A DNA stretch of 61,892 bases from positions 1 to 61,892 of IMG/VR virus record IMGVR_UViG_3300036945_000312, one strand, 5' to 3'. The notes beneath the pieces were generated by a model. It was given only the letters and a program-made list of their open reading frames with translations. It was not told where the DNA came from and ran no database searches. The translations under genes and the position numbers were made by a program. Each line of letters starts with the position of its first letter. The first letter of the stretch is position 1. Shown here in pieces: positions 1-8,059 of the stretch. The stretch is from a virus.

Positions 1-204
1 GGGTGTCGGCGTTGGCGTAGGCGTGGGCGTTGGCGTTGGCGTTGGCGTTGGCGTTGGCGTTGGCGTTGGCGTAGGTGTCGGCGTGGGCGTTGGCGTGGGC
101 GTTGGCGTGGGCGTTGGCGTTGGCGTTGGCGTTGGCGTTGGCGTTGGCGTTGGCGTTGGCGTTGGCGTTGGCGTTGGCGTTGGCGTTGGCGTAGGTGTCG
201 GCGT
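1..204 (-). repeat. GGCGTT-type hexanucleotide tandem repeat coding Thr-Pro repeats
   Basis: The first 204 bases are an imperfect tandem array of the hexamer GGCGTT, with GGCGTA, GGTGTC and GGCGTG variants. On the minus strand it is in frame with the large open frame that starts at 3699 and encodes 34 consecutive Thr-Pro dipeptides. The array runs to the first base of the window, so its true length is unknown and may be collapsed by assembly. The many plus-strand Gly-Val open frames over it are shadows. Confidence 0.9.
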
Positions 205-3200
205 TAGAGCATCTAGGTCTTTCTGGGTTACTGGATTACCATCTTCATCAATACCAATTACTGTGTCTGGTTTAGAAGTAGCGGGTACTACCGCTTTGTC
301 TGGAACTACGCCTGTTAACGCATCTAGTTCTTTTTGGGTTACTGGATTACCGTCAGCATCCGTACCCACTACAGTGTCTGGTGCAAGAACAGCAGGTACT
401 GCTGTTTTATCAACGGCTGGGGTTACACCTAGTAAGGTATTTAATTCTTGTTGTGTTACCGGATTACCATCAGCGTCTTTAAAAACAGGAACGGTACCCG
501 GTTCTGGCTGATCTACGAGATTGGATTCATTAGCAGCTTCAGATGTATCTGGAGTAGCCACAATTTCTGCTTCAGGAGCAGGAGTTAAATCTAACGCGGC
601 TTCTGTTTTTGCCTCAGTTTGAACTTGTGGTTTTAAGGCGGAAGTACCTGCAGTGGGGTAACTAACTACTTCATTAGGGGTATTTATTTGATCGGTAAGG
701 AATGTTGTATCATTAACCGCATCAGTTGCTGTACGGGTACCCACAGTCCCATTAGTGGAAGGTAACGTAGCGGGCGCAGTAGTTCCTACTATAGGCTGTT
801 CTGTTAAAGCTGACGCATCGTTAGCAGCGGTATCAATAAGCCCGGCATTTATAAGTTGAGTAATGTCAGGATCATTTGCGGCAATACCAACGTTTTGAGT
901 ACCTACCGTTCCAGCATTGGAAGTATCTATAGCAGGAGTAGTTGCCCCTGAGGGAGTAGTTGCCCCTGAGGGAGTAGTTGCCCCTGAGGGAGTAGTTGCC
1001 CCTGAGGGAGTAGTTGCCCCTGAGGGAGTGGTAACTATTGATGCAGCCTCAGGAGTTCCGCTTGAATGCGAGGCGGCGGTTAATAGGCCAGACCCCATAG
1101 CAGCTTGCACTGCTGACGCCCCTGCACCTGTTTCTAAGGGCTTATCGGTTGCGTAATTTACGGCAGTATTACTAGCTAGCTCATCTAAAGTCTCCCTAAT
1201 AACCTCTGAAGTAACAGCGGCAGGTAGGCTACCCGCTGGGAGGGTTAGTTGAGTAATCTGTGCCCGCTTCCACGAATCGGGCATTGGTAATAAGTTAATA
1301 GCAGCAGAAGCTACTGCTGCTGGAACACCTGCGACCCGTCCTGCGCGTATTGCTTTTTCATAGGCTTGCTCTGGGGGGTACCCATCTTCCATTGCACTTT
1401 TAGCTACTTCTTCATATGCTTGTTGTCCTGCAACACCACCAGTAGCTACAGAATTGAAAAGATTACCCGCCAAATAAGCGGTAGGTAGTGAAAACTCAGC
1501 AGCAAGTAGCGGTGCGGATACCGCTATAGAGGGTAGCGAGCTTCCTGCAGCCCGAAATACCGCCCCCATTAAATGAGCAGGATTCTCGTAATATTGCTTG
1601 AATTGTTCATATGCGGCAGACCCCTGCCCTTGTTTTTCGGCTTCTTTTATAGCCGCCTGCATCGTATTTTCTACTTGTTTATACCCTTCAGAGGTAAGCG
1701 TATCAAAGTTTTTAAGCACACTACCTAAGTACTGCGATACCATATCATCGGGTTTTCCTATAGCCAACCCATAGGCATCTTGGATACCTTTAGTAATTGC
1801 AACTGCCCCAGCCCCTGTCTGGAGAGCTACGTCTTTCATTGTGGTAAGCGTACGTAGAAAGTCATCTGCAGTTCCAAAGGATATGGTTCCCGCAGGGGTG
1901 TTATAGGCAGTAGTAAGAGTGCCTTTACCGGCCATGATATCGGCAAGGGACCCGCTTCCAGCCGTACTTGCTGGAGTAGTACTTGGGTACGTAGTCCCTT
2001 GGGTTGTCGTTATGGGTAGTCCTGCCTGCGTACCTGCACGACTGGGATCATAGGCCCCTAGTACCTGTTGAGGTACTTCGTTCGCGTAGTCGGTAGTGTA
2101 TGTTTGCTTTATCCCTGTAGCGGGGTTAGTCCACGGAAATGTTTTGCCGGGGCCAAGGTCTCTACGTGCGGCGGCAAAGGCTTCATCACGGGTAGCGTAA
2201 AAGTCATAGGGGTTTGTAGCGGGCGCGGTGGTTGTGGATGCTGCAGGGGCTAGAGTTCCTAAATCCGTACCAGTAGCGGAGCCGGGGATAATAGCGCCGC
2301 CAACCGTAACATCTGGGGTAGTCTCCGTTAAGCCTGCGTTTTGCAATCCTGTAATGGTATCGGTAGCGGTTCCTCCTACCGCAGTATCTTCGCCCATTGC
2401 AGCCCGTACGTCCGCATCAGTTGGGCCCCCCTCGTAGGTTCCAGTTCCGGCTCCGGCAACCGCTTTCTCCATATCGGTACGCATATCCGCACCACTAATG
2501 GCTGCTTTACCCGCTGCAAGGGCCTCATTTAATATTGCAGGGCCTAAGGGTTTACCCCGCAGAGTTGCGTATGCTGCCGCACTAGCAACACGTTGCGCCG
2601 CTTCTGGGAGGTCTGCAAAACCGGGAATTTCATTTAGAACTGTAGGTAGTGCTGAATGTATAGTACCGCCAACAAACCCTGCAAACGGGTCTGTACCTTT
2701 AAGCAATGCCCCCACCGCTCCTTTTGCTCCGCTAGTTAGCGCAGATGTTACTCCCTCGGGTAAACCCGTAGCGCCTAGGCTTGTTGGTAGTCCTGCGGCA
2801 CCCGCAACATCTTTTACAGACCCTACCGCTTCAGAAATAGCTTTTTCTATGGCTGGGGTAGCAAAGTTTAGGCCCGCAGTCATGCCCATAGATAGAAGGG
2901 TTGACTTTACGTCGCCTCCGTTAGCAAGAGTTTGCGCTATGCCTTGAGTCAAATACCCTGCGGCGCTTGCCGGTATCCCTGCGGATACTAAGCCTGCCGT
3001 TAAATCGGCTCCAAGAGGCCCGCCTAGCATCATCCCGCCGACTTGCATCAAAAAGTTACGGTCCCCGGCAAGTGGGTTAACCCATGTCCAATCCTGAATG
3101 CTTCGGGGGACGAGCTTATCACCCTGCCTAACGTACTCTATTGTTTTTTGGGCGTTGGAGTCTGGGGTACCCATAAGGGCGGACATGTCCCCACTAATAG

Positions 3201-3699
3201 TCCAGTAGTCCTCTGGGTTTACTACCTCTGGCGTTGTAGTCCATTCCCCACTTTCACCCCCAGAGTAGGAAGTAGTTTCAGGAGTAGTTCCGGCAGGGTG
3301 AAAGGTAATACCTCCAGACGCTCCGCTAGGATTCCAAATCTGGCCCCCACCTAACGTGAGCCCTCCAAAATCGGGGCGGCTTTCTAAGTTCCAGTTATAG
3401 GCCCCAGTGCTAGTATCTATACCCGCCTGCCCCAGCTTACTCATAAGCTCGTTGTAGTCAAGCTCAAACCCCGTACGTGGGGTAGCGGTAGAAGCCGCAG
3501 TTACAGGAGCCGCAGTTACAGGAGCCGCAGTTACAGGAGCCGCAGTTACAGGAGCCGTAGCAACGGCAGGGGCCATAATGGCCCCTAGGGTTTGGTCTCC
3601 TTGGGGAGTCTCGTTAAGGCCTGCATTTTGCAATTGCCCAAACAAGGGGTCAACGGTATAGTCACTGTCGTCTGCAGCGGGGTCAATAAACGATGCCAT
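1..3699 (-). CDS. Large virion-associated (ejection-type) protein, 3' end outside window
   Basis: I walked this frame from the ATG at 3699 (preceded by AAAAGG, nine bases upstream) to base 1 and found no stop, giving at least 1233 residues. The N-terminal half is rich in Ala and Gly with hydrophobic stretches, as in phage internal or ejection proteins. A unit like LQNAGLxET occurs near residue 22, again near codons at 2330, and as a related LINAGL unit near 860. Further along are four PVTAA, five TTPSGA and three DxDGNPVTQxxLxxL repeats, then 34 Thr-Pro pairs. It follows the 3711-4568 gene with a short gap, so it belongs to the late operon. No enzyme motif was recognised. It probably continues at 61891 if the genome is circular. 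Its role in the virion is inferred from context only. Confidence 0.8.
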   Translation of the reverse strand, partial: MASFIDPAADDSDYTVDPLFGQLQNAGLNETPQGDQTLGAIMAPAVATAPVTAAPVTAAPVTAAPVTAASTATPRTGFELDYNELMSKLGQAGIDTSTGAYNWNLESRPDFGGLTLGGGQIWNPSGASGGITFHPAGTTPETTSYSGGESGEWTTTPEVVNPEDYWTISGDMSALMGTPDSNAQKTIEYVRQGDKLVPRSIQDWTWVNPLAGDRNFLMQVGGMMLGGPLGADLTAGLVSAGIPASAAGYLTQGIAQTLANGGDVKSTLLSMGMTAGLNFATPAIEKAISEAVGSVKDVAGAAGLPTSLGATGLPEGVTSALTSGAKGAVGALLKGTDPFAGFVGGTIHSALPTVLNEIPGFADLPEAAQRVASAAAYATLRGKPLGPAILNEALAAGKAAISGADMRTDMEKAVAGAGTGTYEGGPTDADVRAAMGEDTAVGGTATDTITGLQNAGLTETTPDVTVGGAIIPGSATGTDLGTLAPAASTTTAPATNPYDFYATRDEAFAAARRDLGPGKTFPWTNPATGIKQTYTTDYANEVPQQVLGAYDPSRAGTQAGLPITTTQGTTYPSTTPASTAGSGSLADIMAGKGTLTTAYNTPAGTISFGTADDFLRTLTTMKDVALQTGAGAVAITKGIQDAYGLAIGKPDDMVSQYLGSVLKNFDTLTSEGYKQVENTMQAAIKEAEKQGQGSAAYEQFKQYYENPAHLMGAVFRAAGSSLPSIAVSAPLLAAEFSLPTAYLAGNLFNSVATGGVAGQQAYEEVAKSAMEDGYPPEQAYEKAIRAGRVAGVPAAVASAAINLLPMPDSWKRAQITQLTLPAGSLPAAVTSEVIRETLDELASNTAVNYATDKPLETGAGASAVQAAMGSGLLTAASHSSGTPEAASIVTTPSGATTPSGATTPSGATTPSGATTPSGATTPAIDTSNAGTVGTQNVGIAANDPDITQLINAGLIDTAANDASALTEQPIVGTTAPATLPSTNGTVGTRTATDAVNDTTFLTDQINTPNEVVSYPTAGTSALKPQVQTEAKTEAALDLTPAPEAEIVATPDTSEAANESNLVDQPEPGTVPVFKDADGNPVTQQELNTLLGVTPAVDKTAVPAVLAPDTVVGTDADGNPVTQKELDALTGVVPDKAVVPATSKPDTVIGIDEDGNPVTQKDLDALTPTPTPTPTPTPTPTPTPTPTPTPTPTPTPTPTPTPTPTPTPTPTPTPTPTPTPTPTPTPTPTPTPTP
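937..1032 (-). repeat. Five copies of an 18-bp repeat coding TTPSGA
   Basis: The unit TGCCCCTGAGGGAGTAGT occurs at 943, 961, 979, 997 and 1015, the last copy with one base changed. On the minus strand it encodes TTPSGA five times within the large open frame. The near-identity at the nucleotide level points to recent repeat expansion by slippage. Confidence 0.9.
3493..3552 (-). repeat. Four copies of a 15-bp repeat coding PVTAA
   Basis: AGCCGCAGTTACAGG is repeated four times without change. It encodes a Pro-Val-Thr-Ala-Ala linker near the N-terminus of the large minus-strand protein. Confidence 0.9.
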
Positions 3700-3710
3700 G
3701 CTAAGACCTT

Positions 3711-4568
3711 TTATATTGTTGCAGAGACGTATGACAACGTAACTACTGCGGAAGCTGTTGAGGGGCGCACTGGGGCTGTAGTCGCGGGATATGCAGGAAT
3801 CGTAACATCCACATTATCTACGGACCACCAGAGTTCTACGAATTCACCCGCTTCTAATTTTACAAAATAGTTCCACCCGGTAATACCGCCGCCATTGATA
3901 GCCCCGTGTTTGGGAGGAACTGTTACAGACCCACGAGACCCCGGGATATCAACACCGGGTCCGGGCCCATCTTGGCGAAGCCACAGGTCTAAGTCATAAG
4001 CTTGAGCAGATACATTTTTAGTCTGTACGCTAAACTGCAAGTTGTAGATGCCGCCATAGGTCACCACAAGCCTAGATGTTATAGAGCCAGTAATGGTAGT
4101 GCTGGCTACCGTAGCAGAAGTACTAACCGTATAGGTTCCTGTACCCCCAGTGCCGCCTAAGAAGGCAATGATTTTGGTACCCGGAACTACGCCTGTACCA
4201 GTTAGAGTCATGCCAAGATAGATAAGATCAACCGATACCGCTGTGACCGTAAGGGTTGTTAGTGTTTGCGAAGCGGTCATTATGGCTACATGGGACCCTA
4301 ATGCCACTTCGTTTGCGTAGTCTAGCGTATCAAAAGTCAACACTTGAGCGGTATTAGCGGGAGCCGTTTGCGTAACAGTAGACTGAAACGCCCCATAAGG
4401 ATGCTGTAAAAACCGGCCCCCAGTACCCCCAAGTACCTCTGATAACGCAGCGTCTAACTGATTAAAGTAGATACGCAGGATGTTGTTCTGCGACCTGAAC
4501 GGGTCCTGATCGTAGAGCGCCGGGGGAAGCTGAAGTGCCGGGGCTTTGGGTTTAAGCAGTAATGGCAT
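3711..4568 (-). CDS. Virion structural protein, tail or fibre type (285 aa)
   Basis: The protein has an N-terminal segment (residues 1-75) that looks like an attachment region. A central insertion (about 90-165) is rich in Gly, Thr and Val and carries the [10 protein letters not shown] and GGTGTYTVS motifs seen in many phage fibre and baseplate-like proteins. The C-terminal beta-rich part is WLRQDGPG...VPPKHG...[12 protein letters not shown]. It lies directly downstream of the 712-residue tail protein with two bases between them, and so is co-translated with it. The function is inferred from composition and position. The exact role (fibre, plug or capsid-bound) is unknown. Confidence 0.65.
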   Translation of the reverse strand: MPLLLKPKAPALQLPPALYDQDPFRSQNNILRIYFNQLDAALSEVLGGTGGRFLQHPYGAFQSTVTQTAPANTAQVLTFDTLDYANEVALGSHVAIMTASQTLTTLTVTAVSVDLIYLGMTLTGTGVVPGTKIIAFLGGTGGTGTYTVSTSATVASTTITGSITSRLVVTYGGIYNLQFSVQTKNVSAQAYDLDLWLRQDGPGPGVDIPGSRGSVTVPPKHGAINGGGITGWNYFVKLEAGEFVELWWSVDNVDVTIPAYPATTAPVRPSTASAVVTLSYVSATI

Positions 4569-4570
4569 GG

Positions 4571-6709
4571 CTATCTCCGACCATCAGGCCGCGCATCGAA
4601 ACGAACAGACCCTAGCTGCCATGCGGTACCAATTTTGTTAGAAGACGCTTTTAGAATCATCTGCCGCCCACGAAGCCGGGTGTAAATCTGCCCGGTAAAT
4701 CCTTCAGTCACAGTGTACTCCGCACCTGTCAACTGACTAACAGACTGCGATACCAGCGGGCCCGTACCGGAACCCGAGTTCTTCATAGCGTACAAACCCA
4801 ACGTTACTTCGGCAGTCGTGCCTTCAGTAGACCCAGCAAACGACAAGTCCGGCAGCATACGGTAGACGAACATGAAGTGATCGCCATCGTCAATATCAAA
4901 CTCGGAAGAGGAGATATACGCATTGATTGGCATCGTAACCGCAGTCTCGTTATCGTCTACACCAAATTCATGGTTGACAATATTTTGGCTGTACGTGGCT
5001 GCAATAGGGTAGTTAATAAGCCCTGAATCCAGCCATGCAGTGCGGCCTATCGTACCGTAGTACCAGACCTTTTCTATGTAGTTGTAGATAACGTAGTTGC
5101 TAATAGCGGTGCTATCTTTGGCGCAGTAGAACCACCAGACTTCATTAAAGCCCTCATTGGTACCCGCAAAGACTTGGTAGTTCTGGGCCAGATTAATGTC
5201 TTGGTACACAAACTTCCGCAGATCACAGTCAAGCGTCCGCACAGTACCATCGTACATGTAGAACTTGTCAATACCCATCCAGTACACAACACCTGATGCC
5301 AACGCTGTGGCATTAGGCCCCATGAGGGAAATATTGTCCCCCACCAACTGTGTTTGCCACACTACAGGGGGCCCTACATACTGAAACGCATAGAGCGAGG
5401 AGTCCGTCCATACAAGGATTTCCTGCCGCGCCTGCAAGCAAGATACGATCCGGGACCCGTGAGATAGGCGAATACTTCCCGCCTGATTAGTGGCTGACGG
5501 AGCCCATTCAGTTACGGATTCTTGGTCCGACCATCGGACTACCATCGGGTCTTGCACCGTAGCGCCGTATTCATTAGCGCCCAAAGCAAAGACGAATCGA
5601 CTGGTATCCGAGATAAAAATAGCGTTCTGAACGACTGGAACACTGGAAGCCCCACCCAGTGCAGTAACTGCAATGCCCCTATTAGAGAGGATATGATCCC
5701 CTGATTGAGTCCCTGAGGTAGTTATAGCCGCGCCCCCGTATGTAGCCGACAGGTTACATGTAGTCACTCCCCCGACAGTTGCGGTGTTTATGACGTAGTA
5801 CACGACATAGGTTAGCAGGCCAGTAGGCAGGGCCCCTGTGGTCTCCAATGTGACCGCAGTACCGTTAAGCAGCAGGGGGCCCGTGGCAAAAGTTAGTACC
5901 GCAGACGCCCCGATAGTCACCGTAAAGGTAGCAGTACCCAGCCCTGCGCTTGCGTTCCAATAGTAAATCCCGCCATTAGAAGGCCCGAATACCAGACTCT
6001 CACCGAAGTTATTCTGTGTCCAGAGTTGCAGGGGAGTTCCAACAACGGCTCCTGTACCCCAACCCCCAGACCCCCAGCCGCCGCCACCCCAGCCCGTAAA
6101 CGGACTTTGAATCTCTAGGCCAGTATTAACTTGATAGGCCGCAACGACTGCTGCGCCACCACCCGGAGACCCCAACGCATCAGTTCCATTAGCCGTAGCT
6201 ACGGCTGTAAACGTATACAGATTGGCAGTGACTACATTGACTTGATGCTCACTATTAAGCACAGATGCAGTAATATTTCCGCCAAGCCCCACGGCTCCGC
6301 TAAAGGTCACAAAATCGTTAGAGTTGCAGCCATGCGCCGCATCGTAGACCGTGATAGTAGTTGATCCGGTTGTTGCTGTGAACGGGTTACCCGTACCAGT
6401 AAGCCCTAGCATAGGCCGCACAACTTTGCGAATAGGCGTCACATCATAGTAGACACCCCCCTTGTTAATGTAGAACTTTAAGTGCGTACCCACCCCTATA
6501 AGGGTTAACCCTGTTAAGGTAACCCATGCCCATAGAGAACGGCAAACGCCTAGGAACGTATCGACTGAATACCTAGCCCATCCCCCAAGCTTCTCAGGAG
6601 TGCCTTTACGGAACCGAACCTTATCGCTTTCGTACCACTTACCTTCGGAGGTGTATCGGGTATTTTCGCGGGTAACCCCACTCTGGATACCAATTTTCTT
6701 TATGGGCAT
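4571..6709 (-). CDS. Tail protein, packaged-DNA stabilisation (P22 gp10)-like or tail-tubular type (712 aa)
   Basis: The start ([19 protein letters not shown], then [18 protein letters not shown]) is the typical opening of a large podoviral tail protein that states a fixed offset and scale for a beta-propeller-like body. Repeated W-rich strands follow (residues 200-600). Two Gly/Thr-rich insertions near 110-180 and 250-350 resemble domains found in fibre proteins. It overlaps the lysozyme stop by about ten bases. Similarity to P22 gp10 or to tail tubular protein B is a judgement from the N-terminus and size, not an alignment. A tail-hub role below the adaptors is the most likely job. Confidence 0.6.
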   Translation of the reverse strand: MPIKKIGIQSGVTRENTRYTSEGKWYESDKVRFRKGTPEKLGGWARYSVDTFLGVCRSLWAWVTLTGLTLIGVGTHLKFYINKGGVYYDVTPIRKVVRPMLGLTGTGNPFTATTGSTTITVYDAAHGCNSNDFVTFSGAVGLGGNITASVLNSEHQVNVVTANLYTFTAVATANGTDALGSPGGGAAVVAAYQVNTGLEIQSPFTGWGGGGWGSGGWGTGAVVGTPLQLWTQNNFGESLVFGPSNGGIYYWNASAGLGTATFTVTIGASAVLTFATGPLLLNGTAVTLETTGALPTGLLTYVVYYVINTATVGGVTTCNLSATYGGAAITTSGTQSGDHILSNRGIAVTALGGASSVPVVQNAIFISDTSRFVFALGANEYGATVQDPMVVRWSDQESVTEWAPSATNQAGSIRLSHGSRIVSCLQARQEILVWTDSSLYAFQYVGPPVVWQTQLVGDNISLMGPNATALASGVVYWMGIDKFYMYDGTVRTLDCDLRKFVYQDINLAQNYQVFAGTNEGFNEVWWFYCAKDSTAISNYVIYNYIEKVWYYGTIGRTAWLDSGLINYPIAATYSQNIVNHEFGVDDNETAVTMPINAYISSSEFDIDDGDHFMFVYRMLPDLSFAGSTEGTTAEVTLGLYAMKNSGSGTGPLVSQSVSQLTGAEYTVTEGFTGQIYTRLRGRQMILKASSNKIGTAWQLGSVRFDARPDGRR

Positions 6710-7161
6710 ATAGACCTTAATAGTGCGGCTTCAGCAGTGCGGCGTTTGACCAATCCGGGGAGTATGCGACCCCCGCCACGTACCCATTTAGCCAATTCTA
6801 ACTGGGCAGCGTCCCAGTCTTCAGCATTGATTTTCTTACGAAGTGTGCTGCTATGCAAGTTACCAGAGCCTAGATTGAACGTGAAATCCAGTAAAGCCGC
6901 TAGTTTTCGGGGTTCTTGTAGCGCAGGGCAGGATCGTTTTACTGCAGGGATACAGACTTTATTCAACTCCCAGCGAAGTAGTTCTTCGGCTCTAGCGGGA
7001 GTAATAGCCGGATCGGCTAGAGTTACTTTGCGTCCATCCTCGTAGCGGGTCGCTCCGTAACCAATTGTGGGCACAAGGGCAGGGCATAGATACGGCTTCA
7101 GATACAGCCCTTCAAACTGGCGGCATAGGGATGCCGCTATGCCAACGGCTTCCGCGCTCAT
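6700..7161 (-). CDS. Endolysin, T4/P22-type lysozyme (GH24), 153 aa
   Basis: The enzyme cleaves the MurNAc-GlcNAc bond of peptidoglycan at lysis. The family catalytic signature is visible: E17 in FEG, then T32 in PTIGYGAT. Downstream are the NLGSGNLHSSTL segment that lines the groove and KWVRGGGRILPGLVKRR at the C-terminus. The residue that is Asp20 in T4 lysozyme is Cys26 here (E17 plus nine), so the triad is Glu-Cys-Thr. No signal peptide or SAR segment is evident, so export should depend on a holin. The start overlaps the stop of the membrane protein gene at 7158 (ATGA), placing both in one lysis pair. Confidence 0.92.
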   Translation of the reverse strand: MSAEAVGIAASLCRQFEGLYLKPYLCPALVPTIGYGATRYEDGRKVTLADPAITPARAEELLRWELNKVCIPAVKRSCPALQEPRKLAALLDFTFNLGSGNLHSSTLRKKINAEDWDAAQLELAKWVRGGGRILPGLVKRRTAEAALLRSICP

Positions 7162-7625
7162 TTACCGCGCTTGAATAGCGACCGATCTGCTAGATAGATG
7201 CCCAAGGCGGCTCCGCATAAACTCCAGCCGTTATCGTCCAACACCCAGCCTGTATTTGCGAAATGTAGCGTAACCATGATGACCGACCACGTAGCTACAA
7301 ACGGGCGAATGACTCCGTTCCATGCGTCAATGAACCAGATACCAATAACTTGGGTAGTCCCTTTAACAGCAGTTAGCCATCCATCCGCTTCAATTTGACC
7401 CACTACCGCCTCAGATTGCACCTGAATAAGCTTAATACCCAGATCAGCCTGTAATCGCAAGGCATCCTGATTACGCAAGAACTGCGACTGTTCTAGGTCC
7501 CCCTGCAACCGCATCCTATCCATCTCATGCGCGTGATCCTGCTTTTTGTTCATCCAAGAGCTTATCTCGCCAAACAACATGCGAAAGACCGACCCGCCAA
7601 GAAAAGATAAGAGCGCGGAGAACAT
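7158..7625 (-). CDS. Membrane protein, three-helix holin-like (155 aa)
   Basis: An N-terminal hydrophobic helix (residues 2-18) is followed by a long charged, probably coiled-coil segment (25-85). Two further hydrophobic stretches follow, around 90-125 (IGIWFIDAW...PFVATWSVIMVTLHF) and 133-147 (LCGAALGIYL), before a basic tail. Its immediate linkage to the lysozyme (ATGA overlap) and its membrane topology fit a holin that lets the endolysin reach the wall. Three-transmembrane holin-like proteins of this shape are common in phages of aquatic bacteria. A spanin function is less likely because there is no lipobox. Confidence 0.65.
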   Translation of the reverse strand: MFSALLSFLGGSVFRMLFGEISSWMNKKQDHAHEMDRMRLQGDLEQSQFLRNQDALRLQADLGIKLIQVQSEAVVGQIEADGWLTAVKGTTQVIGIWFIDAWNGVIRPFVATWSVIMVTLHFANTGWVLDDNGWSLCGAALGIYLADRSLFKRGK

Positions 7626-8059
7626 TAAGGAATAACCCAGATAGCAGCTTGAGCGGCACCCGCCAGCATTAGGGCTTCCGTCAGTTCAGCTTTAGTGGCG
7701 ACAAGCACACTATTGTCCGCGAGTACCCAGTTTACCGTGGTGCCCACAGGGGCCGCATCCAACGCAACAACAGCACGGACCAAGCGGCTTTGGCTCGTCT
7801 CATCCCCATTAAACGTATTGCCTGCACCTGTAGTCACTTGAATAGCAGCTACGGCATCGGCCCGCTGGGCTTTGAGTTCATCCCGAGTAGGCGGTATTAC
7901 GGGCGCAGGAGGCCACACAATCGTGTCAGCATCCACAATCTCGCCTTGCCCGACTACGCTGAAAGGCAAGTCGGTATCGTCGCAGTGGTAGCGGTCTGCC
8001 TCAGTTGTGATTGAGGTGTAAGGGCCGAAGTTACCGGAGGGGGTTGTTAGTGCTTTCAT
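7625..8059 (-). CDS. Tail fibre assembly / DUF4376-like protein (144 aa)
   Basis: The start is taken at ATG 8059, which overlaps the TGA of the tail fibre gene, rather than the longer frame from 8107. The middle reads RDELKAQRADAVAAIQVTT followed by GNTFNGDETSQSRL, which is the signature of the DUF4376-type domain found in proteins encoded just after phage tail fibres. Such proteins are thought to act in fibre assembly or as fibre tips. The tight coupling to the fibre gene supports the same role here. Confidence 0.75.
   Translation of the reverse strand: MKALTTPSGNFGPYTSITTEADRYHCDDTDLPFSVVGQGEIVDADTIVWPPAPVIPPTRDELKAQRADAVAAIQVTTGAGNTFNGDETSQSRLVRAVVALDAAPVGTTVNWVLADNSVLVATKAELTEALMLAGAAQAAIWVIP

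Noticed and set aside
23-511. Long Gly-Val plus-strand frame over the hexamer repeat
   Set aside because: It is a shadow of the low-complexity DNA. The minus-strand frame is continuous with a 1233-codon gene and has a ribosome site.
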